Source of the DNA: CAVTWY01 sp963738615
GTDB taxonomy: Bacteria > Pseudomonadota > Gammaproteobacteria > Burkholderiales > Burkholderiaceae_C
NCBI GenBank assembly: GCA_963738615.1
Contig: CAVTXI010000019.1
Span: forward strand, 496,001 to 560,000
Length of the DNA: 64,000 bases
Direction of reading: 5' to 3'
The notes under the pieces were generated by a model. It worked only from the letters and a program-made list of their open reading frames with translations, was not told the DNA's origin and did not search any database. A program made the position numbers and the translations under genes. Position 1 is the first letter of the stretch, and each line of letters opens with the position of its first letter. Below are positions 48,420 through 59,209 of this stretch, piece by piece.

Positions 48420-49967
48420 ATGCCCTCCACGTCGCGGCTGGCCCGCGCGCATCGCTTCGTCGTCGTCACGCTGTTGGGCTTTGCCTCGGGCTTGCCGTTG
48501 GCCCTCTCAGGGCAGGCGATGCAGGCGTGGCTGTCGATGGAAGGGCTTGATGTCGCGACCATCGGCTTCCTCAGCCTGGTCGGGCTGCCCTACACCTTCA
48601 AGTTCCTGTGGGCGCCGCTGATGGACCGCTTCGACCTGCCATGGCTGGGCCGGCGGCGCGGCTGGTTGGTGGCGACGCAACTGGTGCTGGCGGGGCTGTT
48701 GGTGGCGATGGCGGCAACCTCGCCCACCGAAGCCACGCGCAGCTTCGCACTGCTGGCGGTGGCGGTAGCGTTCTTCTCGGCGTCGCAAGACGTGGTGATC
48801 GACGCCTACCGCACCGACGTGCTGCCCGGCGCCGAACGCGGCATGGGCTCGTCGCTGTCGGTGATGGGGTACCGCTTCGCGATGATTCTGTCGGGCGGCG
48901 TGGCCTTGATCTGGACCGACCCGAACCAAGGCGGCGGCTGGTCGTGGCCCGACGTGTATCGGCTGATGGCGTGGCTGATGGTGGGCGCGGCGGTGTTGTC
49001 GGCGCTGCTGCTGCCGCGCGTCGCCGCGAGCGAGACGCCGCACACGGTCGCGCGGCATGACATCGTGGGCTTCGTCGCCGTGATCGCCGCGGTGCTCGCC
49101 GGTTATGCCTTCACCGACCGCATCATGGCGCCAGCGATGCGCGAACTGCTGGCGCCGATGTGGCAAGGCTCGACGTTGCCGAAGACGCTGCAGGGGCGCT
49201 GGGCCGATCTGGCGACGCTGTTTGTCGGCATCGCGATCACGCTGCCGCTGGCGGCTTTCGCGGCGCGCAAGGCGCGGTTCGAAACCCTGCTGTCGGGGCT
49301 GTCGAGCTACTTCTCGCAGACCGGTGCGACGGCATTCCTGGTGCTGATCGTCCTCTACAAGCTGGGCGACGCGTTCGCAGGCTCGCTGCTCACGCCGTTC
49401 CTGCTCAAAGGCATGGCCTTCAGCCCGGCCGAGGTCGGTGTGGTGAACAAGGTCTTTGGCCTGTGGCTCACGATCGTTGGCGCACTGGCCGGCGGCGCGT
49501 TGATGCTGCGCATCGGGCTGTGGCGCGCACTGTTCGTCTTCGGCTTTCTGCAGCTGCTCAGCAACCTGGGCTTCTGGTGGCTCGCGGTTGCAGGCAAGGG
49601 GCAGATCGCGGGCGTCACGATTCCGGCTTTCGATTGGGGCATCGTCGCGCTGGCGCAGCCCACGCCGGTGGACGGCGGGCTGCTGCTGGTCATCGTCGCC
49701 GAGAACCTGTCGGGCGGCATGGGCACCGCGGCCTTCATGGCGTTGCTGATGAGCCTGTGCAACCGGCGCTTCACCGCCACGCAGTTCGCACTGCTGTCGG
49801 CCTTTGCGTCGGTGGGCCGGGTGTGGGTCGGGCCGCTGGCCGGCGTGCTGGCCGAGTCGATCGGCTGGCCAAGCTTCTTCGTGGTGTCGACGATTGCCGG
49901 CCTGCCGGCCGTGGCGATGTTGTGGTGGATGCGGCGCAGCGTGCGCGCGCTCGAGAACTCGGACTAG
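48420..49967 (+). CDS. ampG: AmpG-like MFS muropeptide transporter
   Basis: Membrane protein of 515 residues with twelve or more helices. The AmpG-type start reads VVVTLLGFASGLPLALSGQA, then GFLSLVGLPYTFKFLWAPLM and DRF. A later ASQDVVIDAYRTDVL matches the AmpG family. It imports anhydro-muropeptides for cell-wall recycling in relatives, and can influence beta-lactamase induction. Start ATG 48420. No neighbouring recycling genes are seen. Confidence 0.85.
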   Translation: MPSTSRLARAHRFVVVTLLGFASGLPLALSGQAMQAWLSMEGLDVATIGFLSLVGLPYTFKFLWAPLMDRFDLPWLGRRRGWLVATQLVLAGLLVAMAATSPTEATRSFALLAVAVAFFSASQDVVIDAYRTDVLPGAERGMGSSLSVMGYRFAMILSGGVALIWTDPNQGGGWSWPDVYRLMAWLMVGAAVLSALLLPRVAASETPHTVARHDIVGFVAVIAAVLAGYAFTDRIMAPAMRELLAPMWQGSTLPKTLQGRWADLATLFVGIAITLPLAAFAARKARFETLLSGLSSYFSQTGATAFLVLIVLYKLGDAFAGSLLTPFLLKGMAFSPAEVGVVNKVFGLWLTIVGALAGGALMLRIGLWRALFVFGFLQLLSNLGFWWLAVAGKGQIAGVTIPAFDWGIVALAQPTPVDGGLLLVIVAENLSGGMGTAAFMALLMSLCNRRFTATQFALLSAFASVGRVWVGPLAGVLAESIGWPSFFVVSTIAGLPAVAMLWWMRRSVRALENSD

Positions 49968-49998
49968 TCAGAGCCAGCCGCGTCCGTTGCGGCGCCGG

Positions 49999-50550
49999 TC
50001 AAAGCCCACCGGCCCGCGCCAGCACCGACGGCATCACGTGCCGCATGTGCAGCGACAGGCCCAGCGCGGCCATGTGGTTGCTGTTGCGGCCCAGGATCGT
50101 CTGCGACAGCGGCAGGAACTCGGCTTCTTCGAAGCGCGCGTGCTCGAGGTAGGTTTTCACGAGGTAGGCGACGTTGCGGCTGTCCAGGCTCGAGTCACGG
50201 CCGCGGGCCACGTCCTTCAGTTGCGGCTCGATGTTTTTCCAGATCGCCTCGATCATCCGGTGCTCGCTCGTCAGGCGATCGGCCAGGGCCTGCACACGCG
50301 ACCGCTCCTCGCCAGCCTGCGCGCTCGCCAGCACGGCTGGGAACAGCTCGCGCTCTTCTTCGGCGTGGTGTTCGTAGACCGCACGGCGGAAGAAGTCGAC
50401 CGTCTCGCCCGCAATCCGCCGCGCCTTCGCCGCCGGCTCGAGCAGCGTCGGCACTTCGGCCAAGCTGTTCAAGTGGGACGCGATGCCGATGTGGCAGTTC
50501 CGGAATTCGTCCAGCGGACGATCGTCGCTTTCGGCAGGCTTCGTGTCCAT
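49999..50550 (-). CDS. Hemerythrin-like protein (HHE domain)
   Basis: Protein of 183 residues that is all helical, with His and Glu placed as in HHE cation-binding domains: CHIGIASHLNSL, AVYEHHAEEERELFPAVL, LTSEHRMIEAIWKNIE, YLEHARFEEAEFLPLSQ. Such proteins bind a di-iron centre and react with oxygen or nitric oxide. The ATG at 50548-50550 has AGGAG upstream. A FNR-type box lies 58 nt upstream with a -10 at the right spacing, suggesting induction at low oxygen. It is divergent from the M48 protease gene. Confidence 0.85.
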   Translation of the reverse strand: MDTKPAESDDRPLDEFRNCHIGIASHLNSLAEVPTLLEPAAKARRIAGETVDFFRRAVYEHHAEEERELFPAVLASAQAGEERSRVQALADRLTSEHRMIEAIWKNIEPQLKDVARGRDSSLDSRNVAYLVKTYLEHARFEEAEFLPLSQTILGRNSNHMAALGLSLHMRHVMPSVLARAGGL

Positions 50551-50573
50551 CGCTCGCTCCTGCGTGCTGTGCA

Positions 50574-50622
50574 AGGCGCCACCTTAGGCGCGAAGGCAAA
50601 GGCCGGCCTTGACCCGCGTCAA
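50574..50622 (-). promoter_or_regulatory. FNR/Anr/Dnr-type box and class II promoter of the hemerythrin gene
   Basis: TTGACCCGCGTCAA (50609-50622) is a full TTGAC-N4-GTCAA palindrome. On the minus strand TAAGGT (50581-50586) is a -10 whose predicted start near 50574 puts the box centre at about -41.5, the standard class II position. The same sequence could also act on the M48 protease gene on the other side. Confidence 0.6.
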
Positions 50623-50708
50623 GTGCAGCTTCCTAGAATCTCGGCCTCCCCGCCGCTTCGCGTCACCGCCCATGTCGACCCGACAACCAACCGTCTTTGT
50701 TCCTGCGC

Positions 50709-51623
50709 ATGCGCCGCTCCAGTTGCCGCTGCGGCTTGCACGGCCGGCGCCTGTTCACGGCTGGCCTGCTGGCCGCAAGCGCGCTGCCGGCCTGGGCACG
50801 CAAGGCCCCACCACCGATCGACCCGCAGGTTGCCTGCAAGGACTTCGGCAAGGTGTCGCTGTACACGAAGGCGATTTCGTCCGAGCAGGTCGAGGCCAGC
50901 GCGCAGCAGCAGTACGCGCAGATGTTGTCGAAGGCGACGAACCAGCGCGCGTTAGGCCCCGACAGCAACCCGCAGGTGCAGCGTCTGCGCGCGATCGCCG
51001 ACCGCATCGTGCCCTTCACCAACACCTGCAACCCACGCGCGTCGCAGTGGAAGTGGGAGATCAACCTGCTGGGCAGCCAGCAGATCAACGCCTTCTGCAT
51101 GCCCGGCGGAAAGATCGCTTTCTTCCACGGCATCTTGGCGCAGCTTCAGCTCGACGACGACGAGGTCGCCGCGATCATGGGCCACGAGATCGCGCACGCG
51201 CTGCGAGAGCACGCACGCGAGCGCATCGGCAAGACGCTGGCCACCCGCGGCTTCGCCAGCGTGATCGGCGCGGTGCTGGGCGTGGGCGCGGCGGGCGATG
51301 CGCTGCTGACGGTGGGCAGCCAGCTGGTCTCGCTCAAGTTCGGCCGCGACGACGAGACCGAGGCCGACCTCGTGGGCATGGAGTTGGCGGCGCGCGCCGG
51401 CTACAACCCCGCGGCCGGCGTCACGCTGTGGCAGAAGATGCTCACGGCCAGCAAGGGCGCGCCGCCCGGGTGGCTGTCGACGCACCCGTCGGGCAAGGAA
51501 CGCATCAAGGACATCCAGGCCAAGCTGCCGCGCGTGGCGCCGCTGTTCGACGCGGCACCCAAGCCTAAAGAGCGCTTCCAGCCGCCAGAGAAGCCGAAGC
51601 CCTCGACGACCACGTCGCGCTGA
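50709..51623 (+). CDS. M48 family metalloprotease
   Basis: Exported zinc protease of 304 residues. After an N-terminal signal region (LFTAGLLAASALPAWA), the catalytic motif HEIAHALREH is clear, with the third ligand Glu in ETEADLVGMELAARAGYNP. The end has THPSGKERIKDIQ and a Pro/Lys-rich tail. This is the BepA/LoiP-like group involved in outer-membrane or periplasmic quality control. ATG 50709 gives the signal peptide; a TTG at 50697 is an alternative. Confidence 0.9.
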   Translation: MRRSSCRCGLHGRRLFTAGLLAASALPAWARKAPPPIDPQVACKDFGKVSLYTKAISSEQVEASAQQQYAQMLSKATNQRALGPDSNPQVQRLRAIADRIVPFTNTCNPRASQWKWEINLLGSQQINAFCMPGGKIAFFHGILAQLQLDDDEVAAIMGHEIAHALREHARERIGKTLATRGFASVIGAVLGVGAAGDALLTVGSQLVSLKFGRDDETEADLVGMELAARAGYNPAAGVTLWQKMLTASKGAPPGWLSTHPSGKERIKDIQAKLPRVAPLFDAAPKPKERFQPPEKPKPSTTTSR

Positions 51624-51641
51624 TCGCGAATCGTCGAGCCT

Positions 51642-52769
51642 TCACCCCTTCCAGACGAAGGGAAATCTCACTTGTTTCCAGAAGCCGTTGGGCACGTAGT
51701 CGCCCTGCACGCCGTAACGCTCGGGCCATTCGCGGTCGGCCTTCACGGCGGTGCCGAACAGGTAGTCGAGGAACGCGAAATGCGCGGCGTAGTTCTTGTC
51801 GATCGCCTCGTCGTCCTGGCTGTGGTGCCAGTGGTGGAAGTTGGGCGTGACGATGACGTAGCGCAGCGGCCCCAGGCGCACGCTGACGTTGGCGTGGTTG
51901 AACACCGCCTGGAAGCCGACGATGACGATGTAGGCGTCGATCACCCCCTTCGAGAACCCGAACACGAAGATCGGCGCCAGCACCAGCGTTCGTGTGATCA
52001 GCAGCTCGACGATGTGCTGGCGTGACCCGGCCAGCCAATCCATGCTCTTCACGCTGTGGTGCACCGCGTGCAGCCGCCACAGCAGCGGCACCTCGTGGTA
52101 CGCGCGGTGCGTCCAGTACTGAACGAGGTCGGCCACGAGCACGATGAGGAAAACCGCCACCGGAAACGGCAGGTTTTGCACCCATCCCTGGACGCCGTCT
52201 TTCGCGGCCCAACCAAACAGCCGGTGCACGGCGATGTTGGTTGCCAGCAGCACGAAGCCGACCACCATGTGGTTGACGAGGAAGTGGTGGAAGTCGGTCT
52301 GCCACTCGGCGCGGAACACCGGCTGGCCCTTGCGCAGCGGGAACAGCTTCTCGATGAACACGAAGATCAGCGACGAGCCCAGCAGGTCGAGGATGAACCA
52401 GTCCAGCCCGATGTAGGGTGTGCCGTCGGCAAAGTTGGGGTCGACTTCGACTTTGTGTGCGCCCAGGAAGACCGTCAGGCCGATGAGCCCGAACGCCGCC
52501 GCCGACAACCAGCGCACCCGGCCGAACACGATGTTGAACAGGGCGATCGCGCCCGCCAACACCAACGCCCAGTACAGAAGCTTGCGGATCCACTCGACGT
52601 TGTAGCTCTGGCGTAGTTGCGGCGTCGTCAGGTATTCCGGGAAGTGGAATGCCAGCACGCCCAGGAAGCACAGCACCGCAAGCAGCAGCGCAACCAATCC
52701 CGAGACCATGCCGCGGCCGGTCTCGAGCTCGCCGTGAGACTCGGCGAGCTTGTTGAGTTTGTCGAACAC
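51642..52769 (-). CDS. Sterol desaturase/fatty acid hydroxylase superfamily membrane protein
   Basis: Membrane protein of 375 residues with several helices in the first 150 residues and the eight-histidine di-iron pattern: HHFLVNH, HRAYHEV, HAVHHSVKS, and FHHWHHSQDDEAIDKNYAAHF. Starts with GTG at 52767-52769 preceded by AGGAGAA. Related enzymes insert hydroxyls or double bonds into lipids; the substrate here is unknown. It is convergent with the M48 gene. Confidence 0.9.
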   Translation of the reverse strand: MFDKLNKLAESHGELETGRGMVSGLVALLLAVLCFLGVLAFHFPEYLTTPQLRQSYNVEWIRKLLYWALVLAGAIALFNIVFGRVRWLSAAAFGLIGLTVFLGAHKVEVDPNFADGTPYIGLDWFILDLLGSSLIFVFIEKLFPLRKGQPVFRAEWQTDFHHFLVNHMVVGFVLLATNIAVHRLFGWAAKDGVQGWVQNLPFPVAVFLIVLVADLVQYWTHRAYHEVPLLWRLHAVHHSVKSMDWLAGSRQHIVELLITRTLVLAPIFVFGFSKGVIDAYIVIVGFQAVFNHANVSVRLGPLRYVIVTPNFHHWHHSQDDEAIDKNYAAHFAFLDYLFGTAVKADREWPERYGVQGDYVPNGFWKQVRFPFVWKG

Positions 52770-52914
52770 GCGGGTTCTCCTCTATCCTCGAAACAACCGC
52801 GGATTGTCGAGCCGCGCTGGGCCGTCCAGTGACCCCCCACGTCAGTCGATGGCAGGCACGCTTGTTGCAATACGCACTTACGGTTGATCAGTCGGAACAC
52901 GCGCGAAATCGCTT

Positions 52915-53592
52915 ATGCCCATCCAGGTGCCCGCCCCGGACCTCGCCCGCGACTTCGTGTCTTTCGCGGTCGAAGCCGGCGTGTTGCGATTCGGCTCGTT
53001 CAAGACCAAGGCCGGGCGCCAAAGCCCGTACTTCTTTAACGCCGGTCTCTTCGACGACGGCGCCAAGCTGGCGCGGCTGTCGGAGTTTTTCGCAGCGCGC
53101 CTGCTTGCGTCGGGCCTCCGGTTCGACATGCTGTTCGGCCCGGCCTACAAGGGCATCACGCTGGCTGCCGGCTGCGCCATCGCGTTGGCGCAACAAGGCC
53201 GCAACGTGCCCTTCTGCCACGACCGCAAGGAAGCCAAAGACCACGGCGAAGGCGGGGTGTTGGTCGGCGCGCCCCTGAAGGGCCGGGTCGTGATCGTCGA
53301 CGACGTGATCACCGATGGCGCATCCAAGCGCCATGCGGTCGAACTGATCCGCGCCCAGGGCGCGCAACCCGTCGCGGTGCTGATCGCGCTCGACCGGATG
53401 GAGCGGGTTGGACCCGACGGGGTGTTGTCAGCTCACTCGGCCGTTGAAGAGTTCACGCAAGCATTCGGCATTCCGGTGCTGCCGGTCGCCACGCTCGAGC
53501 ATCTGCTGGGCTATCTTTCGACTACGGGTGATGCGGCCTTGTCGGCCCACCTGCCCGAGGTGGTTGCCTACCGCCAGCGCTATGGGGTCTGA
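52915..53592 (+). CDS. pyrE: Orotate phosphoribosyltransferase
   Basis: Protein of 225 residues forming orotidine monophosphate from orotate and PRPP. The PRPP-binding motif VVIVDDVITDGAS is complete, and GSFKTKAGRQSPYFFNAG and FGPAYKGITLA match the catalytic and substrate loops. The ATG at 52915 gives the normal PyrE start. It is immediately followed by a DUF4124-like gene. Confidence 0.96.
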   Translation: MPIQVPAPDLARDFVSFAVEAGVLRFGSFKTKAGRQSPYFFNAGLFDDGAKLARLSEFFAARLLASGLRFDMLFGPAYKGITLAAGCAIALAQQGRNVPFCHDRKEAKDHGEGGVLVGAPLKGRVVIVDDVITDGASKRHAVELIRAQGAQPVAVLIALDRMERVGPDGVLSAHSAVEEFTQAFGIPVLPVATLEHLLGYLSTTGDAALSAHLPEVVAYRQRYGV

Positions 53593-54489
53593 GTGAAAAC
53601 TTCGCGACGGTTCGTCCTTCTTCGCAGCACCACGCTGCTCGCCCTGGCGGCGTGCAGCACGGCCGCGGCGTGGGCGCAGTCGCCGAAAGACCCGCGCTAC
53701 GTGTTCCAGTGCACCACGACACAGGGCCGCAAGCTCACGTCCGACCGCATGATCGTCGACTGCATCGATCGCGAGCAGCACGTCTACTCGCAAGGCGGGG
53801 CGTTGGTTCGGGTGGTGCCGCCGGCGTTGACCGCCGAGGAGCGGGCGGTGTTCGACGCCAGGCGCGAGCGCGAACGCGCATTGCGCGAGACCCAGGCCGA
53901 GCACCACCGCCGCGACCGCCAGCTGATGCTGCGCTTTGCGAACGAAAAGAGTCACCAACGCGCGCGTTCGCTGGCCCTCGAGCCGGTCGAAACCGCCACG
54001 CGCACGATCAACAAGCGGCTCGAGCTTCTGGCCGAAGACCGCGTCCCGCTCGACCTCGAGGCCGAGTTCTATGTCGGCAAGACGCTGCCCATGAAGCTCA
54101 AGCGCCAGTTCGACTCGATCGAGGCCACCGAGACCGGGCTGCAGGCCGCGTTGGATACCCAGGTCGAGGAAGTCGCGCGTATCAACGATATGTACGACAT
54201 CGAACTCGAGCGGTTGAAAAAGCTTTGGGGCGGCGCCGCGCCGGGCTCGCTGGGGCCGCTGCGCGCGCCTTCGGCGATGACGGCCAAGTCAGTACCCAAG
54301 GCGTCGATTCAGACCCCCGGTGCCGAGCCACCGGCCCCGGCGCCGAAGCAGGGTGACTCGACACCGCAACCAGCGCCCAACGCCGACGACAAGCCAAGGC
54401 GCGGTGGGTCAGGTGGCTCGGGTGGCTCGGCCACGTCCGACATGAAGACCGTGTCGCGCATCGCGCCCGGCGCGAACACAGCGCGTTGA
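53593..54489 (+). CDS. DUF4124-like periplasmic protein
   Basis: Protein of 298 residues starting with GTG directly after the pyrE stop (53592/53593), so translation is probably coupled. A signal peptide (ALAACSTAAAWAQ) is followed by YVFQCTTTQGRKLTSDRMIV, a DUF4124-like segment, then a long charged helix rich in Arg/Glu (about residues 80-150) that may be coiled coil. The C-terminal 80 residues are Pro/Ala/Gly-rich. Function unknown. Confidence 0.8.
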   Translation: MKTSRRFVLLRSTTLLALAACSTAAAWAQSPKDPRYVFQCTTTQGRKLTSDRMIVDCIDREQHVYSQGGALVRVVPPALTAEERAVFDARRERERALRETQAEHHRRDRQLMLRFANEKSHQRARSLALEPVETATRTINKRLELLAEDRVPLDLEAEFYVGKTLPMKLKRQFDSIEATETGLQAALDTQVEEVARINDMYDIELERLKKLWGGAAPGSLGPLRAPSAMTAKSVPKASIQTPGAEPPAPAPKQGDSTPQPAPNADDKPRRGGSGGSGGSATSDMKTVSRIAPGANTAR

Positions 54490-54512
54490 TTGGCGCTTGA
54501 TTGGCGGGCCGG

Positions 54513-55995
<1,483 letters not shown>

Positions 55996-56008
55996 CGTGG
56001 GGCCTTGG

Positions 56009-57502
56009 TCATCGCTGCGCCTCCACCGGCATGCGCTGGTGCCAGTCGCTCGCCTGCTGGAACGCATGCGCTGCGTGCAACAACCTGCCCTCGTCGAAGT
56101 AGTTGCCGATGAGCTGCAACCCGACCGGCATGCCGCCTTCGCCGGTGCCGGCAGGCACGCTCATGCCGGGCAGGCCGGCCAGACTCGCGGGCAAGGTGAA
56201 GATGTCGGCCAGGTACGCCGCCACCGGGTCGTCATCCTGGTCATGCCTGTTCCACGCGACCGTTGGCGCCACCGGGCCGGCGATCAGGTCGCATGTGCGG
56301 AAGACCGCGGCGAAGTCGTCGACGATCATGCGGCGCAGCTTCTGCGCCTGCAGGTAGTAGGCGTCGTAGTAGCCGTGGCTCAACACGTAGGTGCCGATCA
56401 TGATGCGGCGCTTCACCTCGGCACCGAAGCCTTCGGCGCGCGACTTCATCATCATGTCGATCAGGTCGTTGTAGCGCGCCGTGCGGTGGCCGTAGCGCAC
56501 CCCGTCATATCGCGACAGGTTCGAGCTGGCCTCGGCCGGCGCGATGATGTAGTAGACGGGGATCGCGAGCTCGGTGCGCGGCAGACTCACGTCGACCAAC
56601 GTGGCGCCGAGACTCTCGAATTCGCGCAAAGCGGCTCGCAACGCGCCTTCAACGTCAGCCGCCAGCGCCGCGGGGAAGAACTCGCGCGGCAGGCCGACGC
56701 GCAGCCCTGCCAGCGGCCGCGCCGCGGTCGCACTCTCACGCGGCGCACGCATCTGCGCGACGAGGTCCGGCGCAGGGCGGCGGGCGCTGGTTGAATCGCG
56801 TTCGTCAAAGCCCGCCATCACCGTCAGCAACAGCGCGCAGTCTTCGGCCGAGCGCGCAAATGGCCCGGCTTGGTCGAGGCTGGAGGCGAAGGCGACCATG
56901 CCGTAGCGCGAGCACACGCCGTAGGTTGGCTTGATGCCGGTCACGCCGCAGAAGCTCGCCGGCTGGCGGATCGAGCCACCGGTGTCGGTGCCGGTGGCGC
57001 CCGGCAGCAGCCGCGCCGCCACCGCGGCGGCCGAGCCGCCCGATGAGCCGCCGGGCACGCGCGCGCGGTCCCACGGGTTCAGCGCGGGCATGTACGCCGA
57101 GTTCTGGGTCGCCGAGCCCATCGCGAACTCGTCGCAGTTGAGTTTGCCCAGCGAGAGCACGCCAGCCGCCTCGAGCCGCCGCACAACGGTCGCCGAGAAC
57201 GGGCTGCGGTAGCCCTCGAGCATCTTCGAGCCGGCGGTGCAGGGCATGTCGGCGGTGACGAAGACATCTTTGTGCGCGATCGGCACCCCCAGCAGCGGCG
57301 CGGCCTCACCTCGGGCGCGACGCTCGTCGCAGGCTTTCGCAGCCGCCAGCGCAGGCTCGTGCGCCACGTGCAGAAACGCGCCCAGCCCCGCCTGCGCGTC
57401 GATGCGCGCCAGCAGCGCACCGGCCAACTCGACGCTCGACACCTCGCCCGCGGCCAACGCATGCGCGGCCTGCGCCACGCCAAGATCGTGCAGCGCGCTC
57501 AC
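56009..57502 (-). CDS. gatA: Aspartyl/glutamyl-tRNA(Asn/Gln) amidotransferase subunit A
   Basis: Amidase of 497 residues that releases ammonia from glutamine for GatB. The catalytic triad is visible: Lys in VPIAHKDVFVTAD, the cis-Ser in PGGSSGGSAAAVAA, and the nucleophilic Ser in GTDTGGSIRQPASFCG. GTG start overlaps the gatC stop as GTGA (57499-57502). gatB starts 13 nt after its stop. Confidence 0.96.
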   Translation of the reverse strand: MSALHDLGVAQAAHALAAGEVSSVELAGALLARIDAQAGLGAFLHVAHEPALAAAKACDERRARGEAAPLLGVPIAHKDVFVTADMPCTAGSKMLEGYRSPFSATVVRRLEAAGVLSLGKLNCDEFAMGSATQNSAYMPALNPWDRARVPGGSSGGSAAAVAARLLPGATGTDTGGSIRQPASFCGVTGIKPTYGVCSRYGMVAFASSLDQAGPFARSAEDCALLLTVMAGFDERDSTSARRPAPDLVAQMRAPRESATAARPLAGLRVGLPREFFPAALAADVEGALRAALREFESLGATLVDVSLPRTELAIPVYYIIAPAEASSNLSRYDGVRYGHRTARYNDLIDMMMKSRAEGFGAEVKRRIMIGTYVLSHGYYDAYYLQAQKLRRMIVDDFAAVFRTCDLIAGPVAPTVAWNRHDQDDDPVAAYLADIFTLPASLAGLPGMSVPAGTGEGGMPVGLQLIGNYFDEGRLLHAAHAFQQASDWHQRMPVEAQR

Positions 57503-57798
57503 TCGACCACCTTCGGCACGAGGAACAGGCCGTGCTCGACCAGCGGCGCGCTGGCCTGGTTGGCGGCGCGTTCGTCGCTTTCGGTGACGGCGTCGTCGCG
57601 CAGGCGCAGCGCGTCGTCATGAATCGCCGACAAGGGTGTGGCCAGCGGTTCGACCCCGCTGGTGTCGACCGCGCTCATCTGTTCGACGATGCGGAAAAAG
57701 CCGTTGAGCTGGACGAGCATCGCGGACTTTTCGTCGGGCCCAAGCGCAAGCCGCGCGAGCTGGGCGATGCGCTCGACATCTGCCGGTGTCAGTGCCAT
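57499..57798 (-). CDS. gatC: Aspartyl/glutamyl-tRNA(Asn/Gln) amidotransferase subunit C
   Basis: Protein of 99 residues, starting MALTPADVERIAQLARLALG with VEPLATPLSAIHDDALRLRD, all usual GatC features. It stabilises GatA-GatB. The ATG at 57796-57798 heads the gatCAB operon, divergent from mreB. Confidence 0.95.
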   Translation of the reverse strand: MALTPADVERIAQLARLALGPDEKSAMLVQLNGFFRIVEQMSAVDTSGVEPLATPLSAIHDDALRLRDDAVTESDERAANQASAPLVEHGLFLVPKVVE

Positions 57799-57895
57799 GG
57801 GTGCGGTCGTATCGGGTTCGTGGCGAAGGCGCGTCGTTCGTGCTGATCTGCAGCCGTTTCGCGTGAACGAATCACGCCGCTGACGAGGCTTCGCA

Positions 57896-57929
57896 CCCCC
57901 CTTGTACTCGGGGGGCTGAGTTATTATGA
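57896..57929 (+). promoter_or_regulatory. Divergent gatC-mreB control region with GC hairpin and candidate promoter
   Basis: CCCCCC (57896-57901) and GGGGGG (57910-57915) form an inverted repeat around TTGTACTC. On the plus strand TTGTAC (57902-57907) with TTATGA (57924-57929) at 16 bp spacing is a possible mreB promoter. On the minus strand CATAAT (57923-57928) could serve gatC. The rest of 57799-58072 shows no gene. Confidence 0.35.
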
Positions 57930-58072
57930 CCTCCATGCCGAACCCTCCGGTGCCTCGTGTACTGGCGGGTTTTCTTGCAAGTGCGCGGACACCTTCACCG
58001 TGAAGTGTTGGCGCCCACCTGCCAACAACAGCAGCCGCCAACAACGAGCCGACAAGAGCCGCCCCGTACGCC

Positions 58073-59116
58073 ATGTTCGCCTTCCTGCGCCGCTATCTCT
58101 CGACCGACCTGGCCATCGACCTGGGCACGGCGAACACGTTGATCTACGTGCGCGGCAAAGGCATCGTGCTCGACGAACCTTCGGTCGTCGCGATCCGCCA
58201 CGAAGGCGGCCCCAACGGCAAGAAGACGATCCAGGCCGTGGGCAAGGAAGCCAAGGCCATGCTCGGCAAGGTGCCGGGGAACATCGACGCCATCCGGCCG
58301 ATGAAAGACGGCGTGATCGCCGACTTCACCGTGACCGAGCAGATGCTCAAGCAGTTCATCAAGATGGTCCACCCGCGGTCCATGATGAAGCCCAGCCCGC
58401 GCATCATCATCTGCGTGCCGTGCGGCAGCACCCAGGTCGAGCGCCGCGCGATCCGCGAATCGGCACTCGGCGCGGGCGCGAGCGAGGTGTACCTGATCGA
58501 AGAGCCGATGGCCGCCGCGATCGGCGCCGGCCTGCCGGTCAGCGAAGCCAGCGGCTCGATGGTCGTCGACATCGGCGGCGGCACGACCGAAGTCGGCGTG
58601 ATCTCGCTCGGCGGCATGGTCTACAAGGGCAGCGTGCGCGTGGGCGGCGACAAGTTCGACGAGGCGATCGTCAACTACATCCGCCGCAACTACGGCATGC
58701 TGATCGGCGACCCGACCGCCGAAGCGATCAAGAAGGAAATCGGCTCGGCCTTCCCTGGCAGCGAAGTCAAGGAGATGGAGGTCAAGGGCCGCAATCTCTC
58801 CGAAGGCGTGCCGCGCAGCTTCACGATCAGCAGCAACGAAATTCTCGAGGCGCTGACCGACCCACTGAACCAGATCGTCAGCGCGGTGAAAAACGCGCTC
58901 GAGCAGACGCCGCCCGAACTGGGTGCCGACATCGCCGAGCGCGGGATGATGCTCACCGGTGGCGGCGCGCTGTTGCGCGACCTGGATCGCCTGCTGGCCG
59001 AAGAAACCGGTCTGCCGGTGCTGGTGGCCGAAGACCCGCTGACCTGCGTCGTGCGTGGCTGCGGCATGGCGCTCGAGCGGATGGAGCGGCTTGGGGCGAT
59101 CTTCACGTCGGAGTGA
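58073..59116 (+). CDS. mreB: Rod shape-determining protein MreB
   Basis: Actin-like ATPase of 347 residues, starting MFAFLRRYLSTDLAIDLGTA. Phosphate-binding motifs are DLGTANTLIYV, VVDIGGGTTEVGVISLGG and MLTGGGALLRDLDRLL. It polymerises at the membrane and guides lateral wall synthesis together with MreC, MreD, PBP2 and RodA encoded next. First gene of the cluster. Confidence 0.97.
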   Translation: MFAFLRRYLSTDLAIDLGTANTLIYVRGKGIVLDEPSVVAIRHEGGPNGKKTIQAVGKEAKAMLGKVPGNIDAIRPMKDGVIADFTVTEQMLKQFIKMVHPRSMMKPSPRIIICVPCGSTQVERRAIRESALGAGASEVYLIEEPMAAAIGAGLPVSEASGSMVVDIGGGTTEVGVISLGGMVYKGSVRVGGDKFDEAIVNYIRRNYGMLIGDPTAEAIKKEIGSAFPGSEVKEMEVKGRNLSEGVPRSFTISSNEILEALTDPLNQIVSAVKNALEQTPPELGADIAERGMMLTGGGALLRDLDRLLAEETGLPVLVAEDPLTCVVRGCGMALERMERLGAIFTSE

Positions 59117-59209
59117 GGACGCCGTCGGCGCGCCGACCCGTCGAAGCGCAACAATCCGGCACCCTGGCGAACGCCGAGCGTCTGACCAGGGTCGAAGTCG
59201 TTCACGCCC

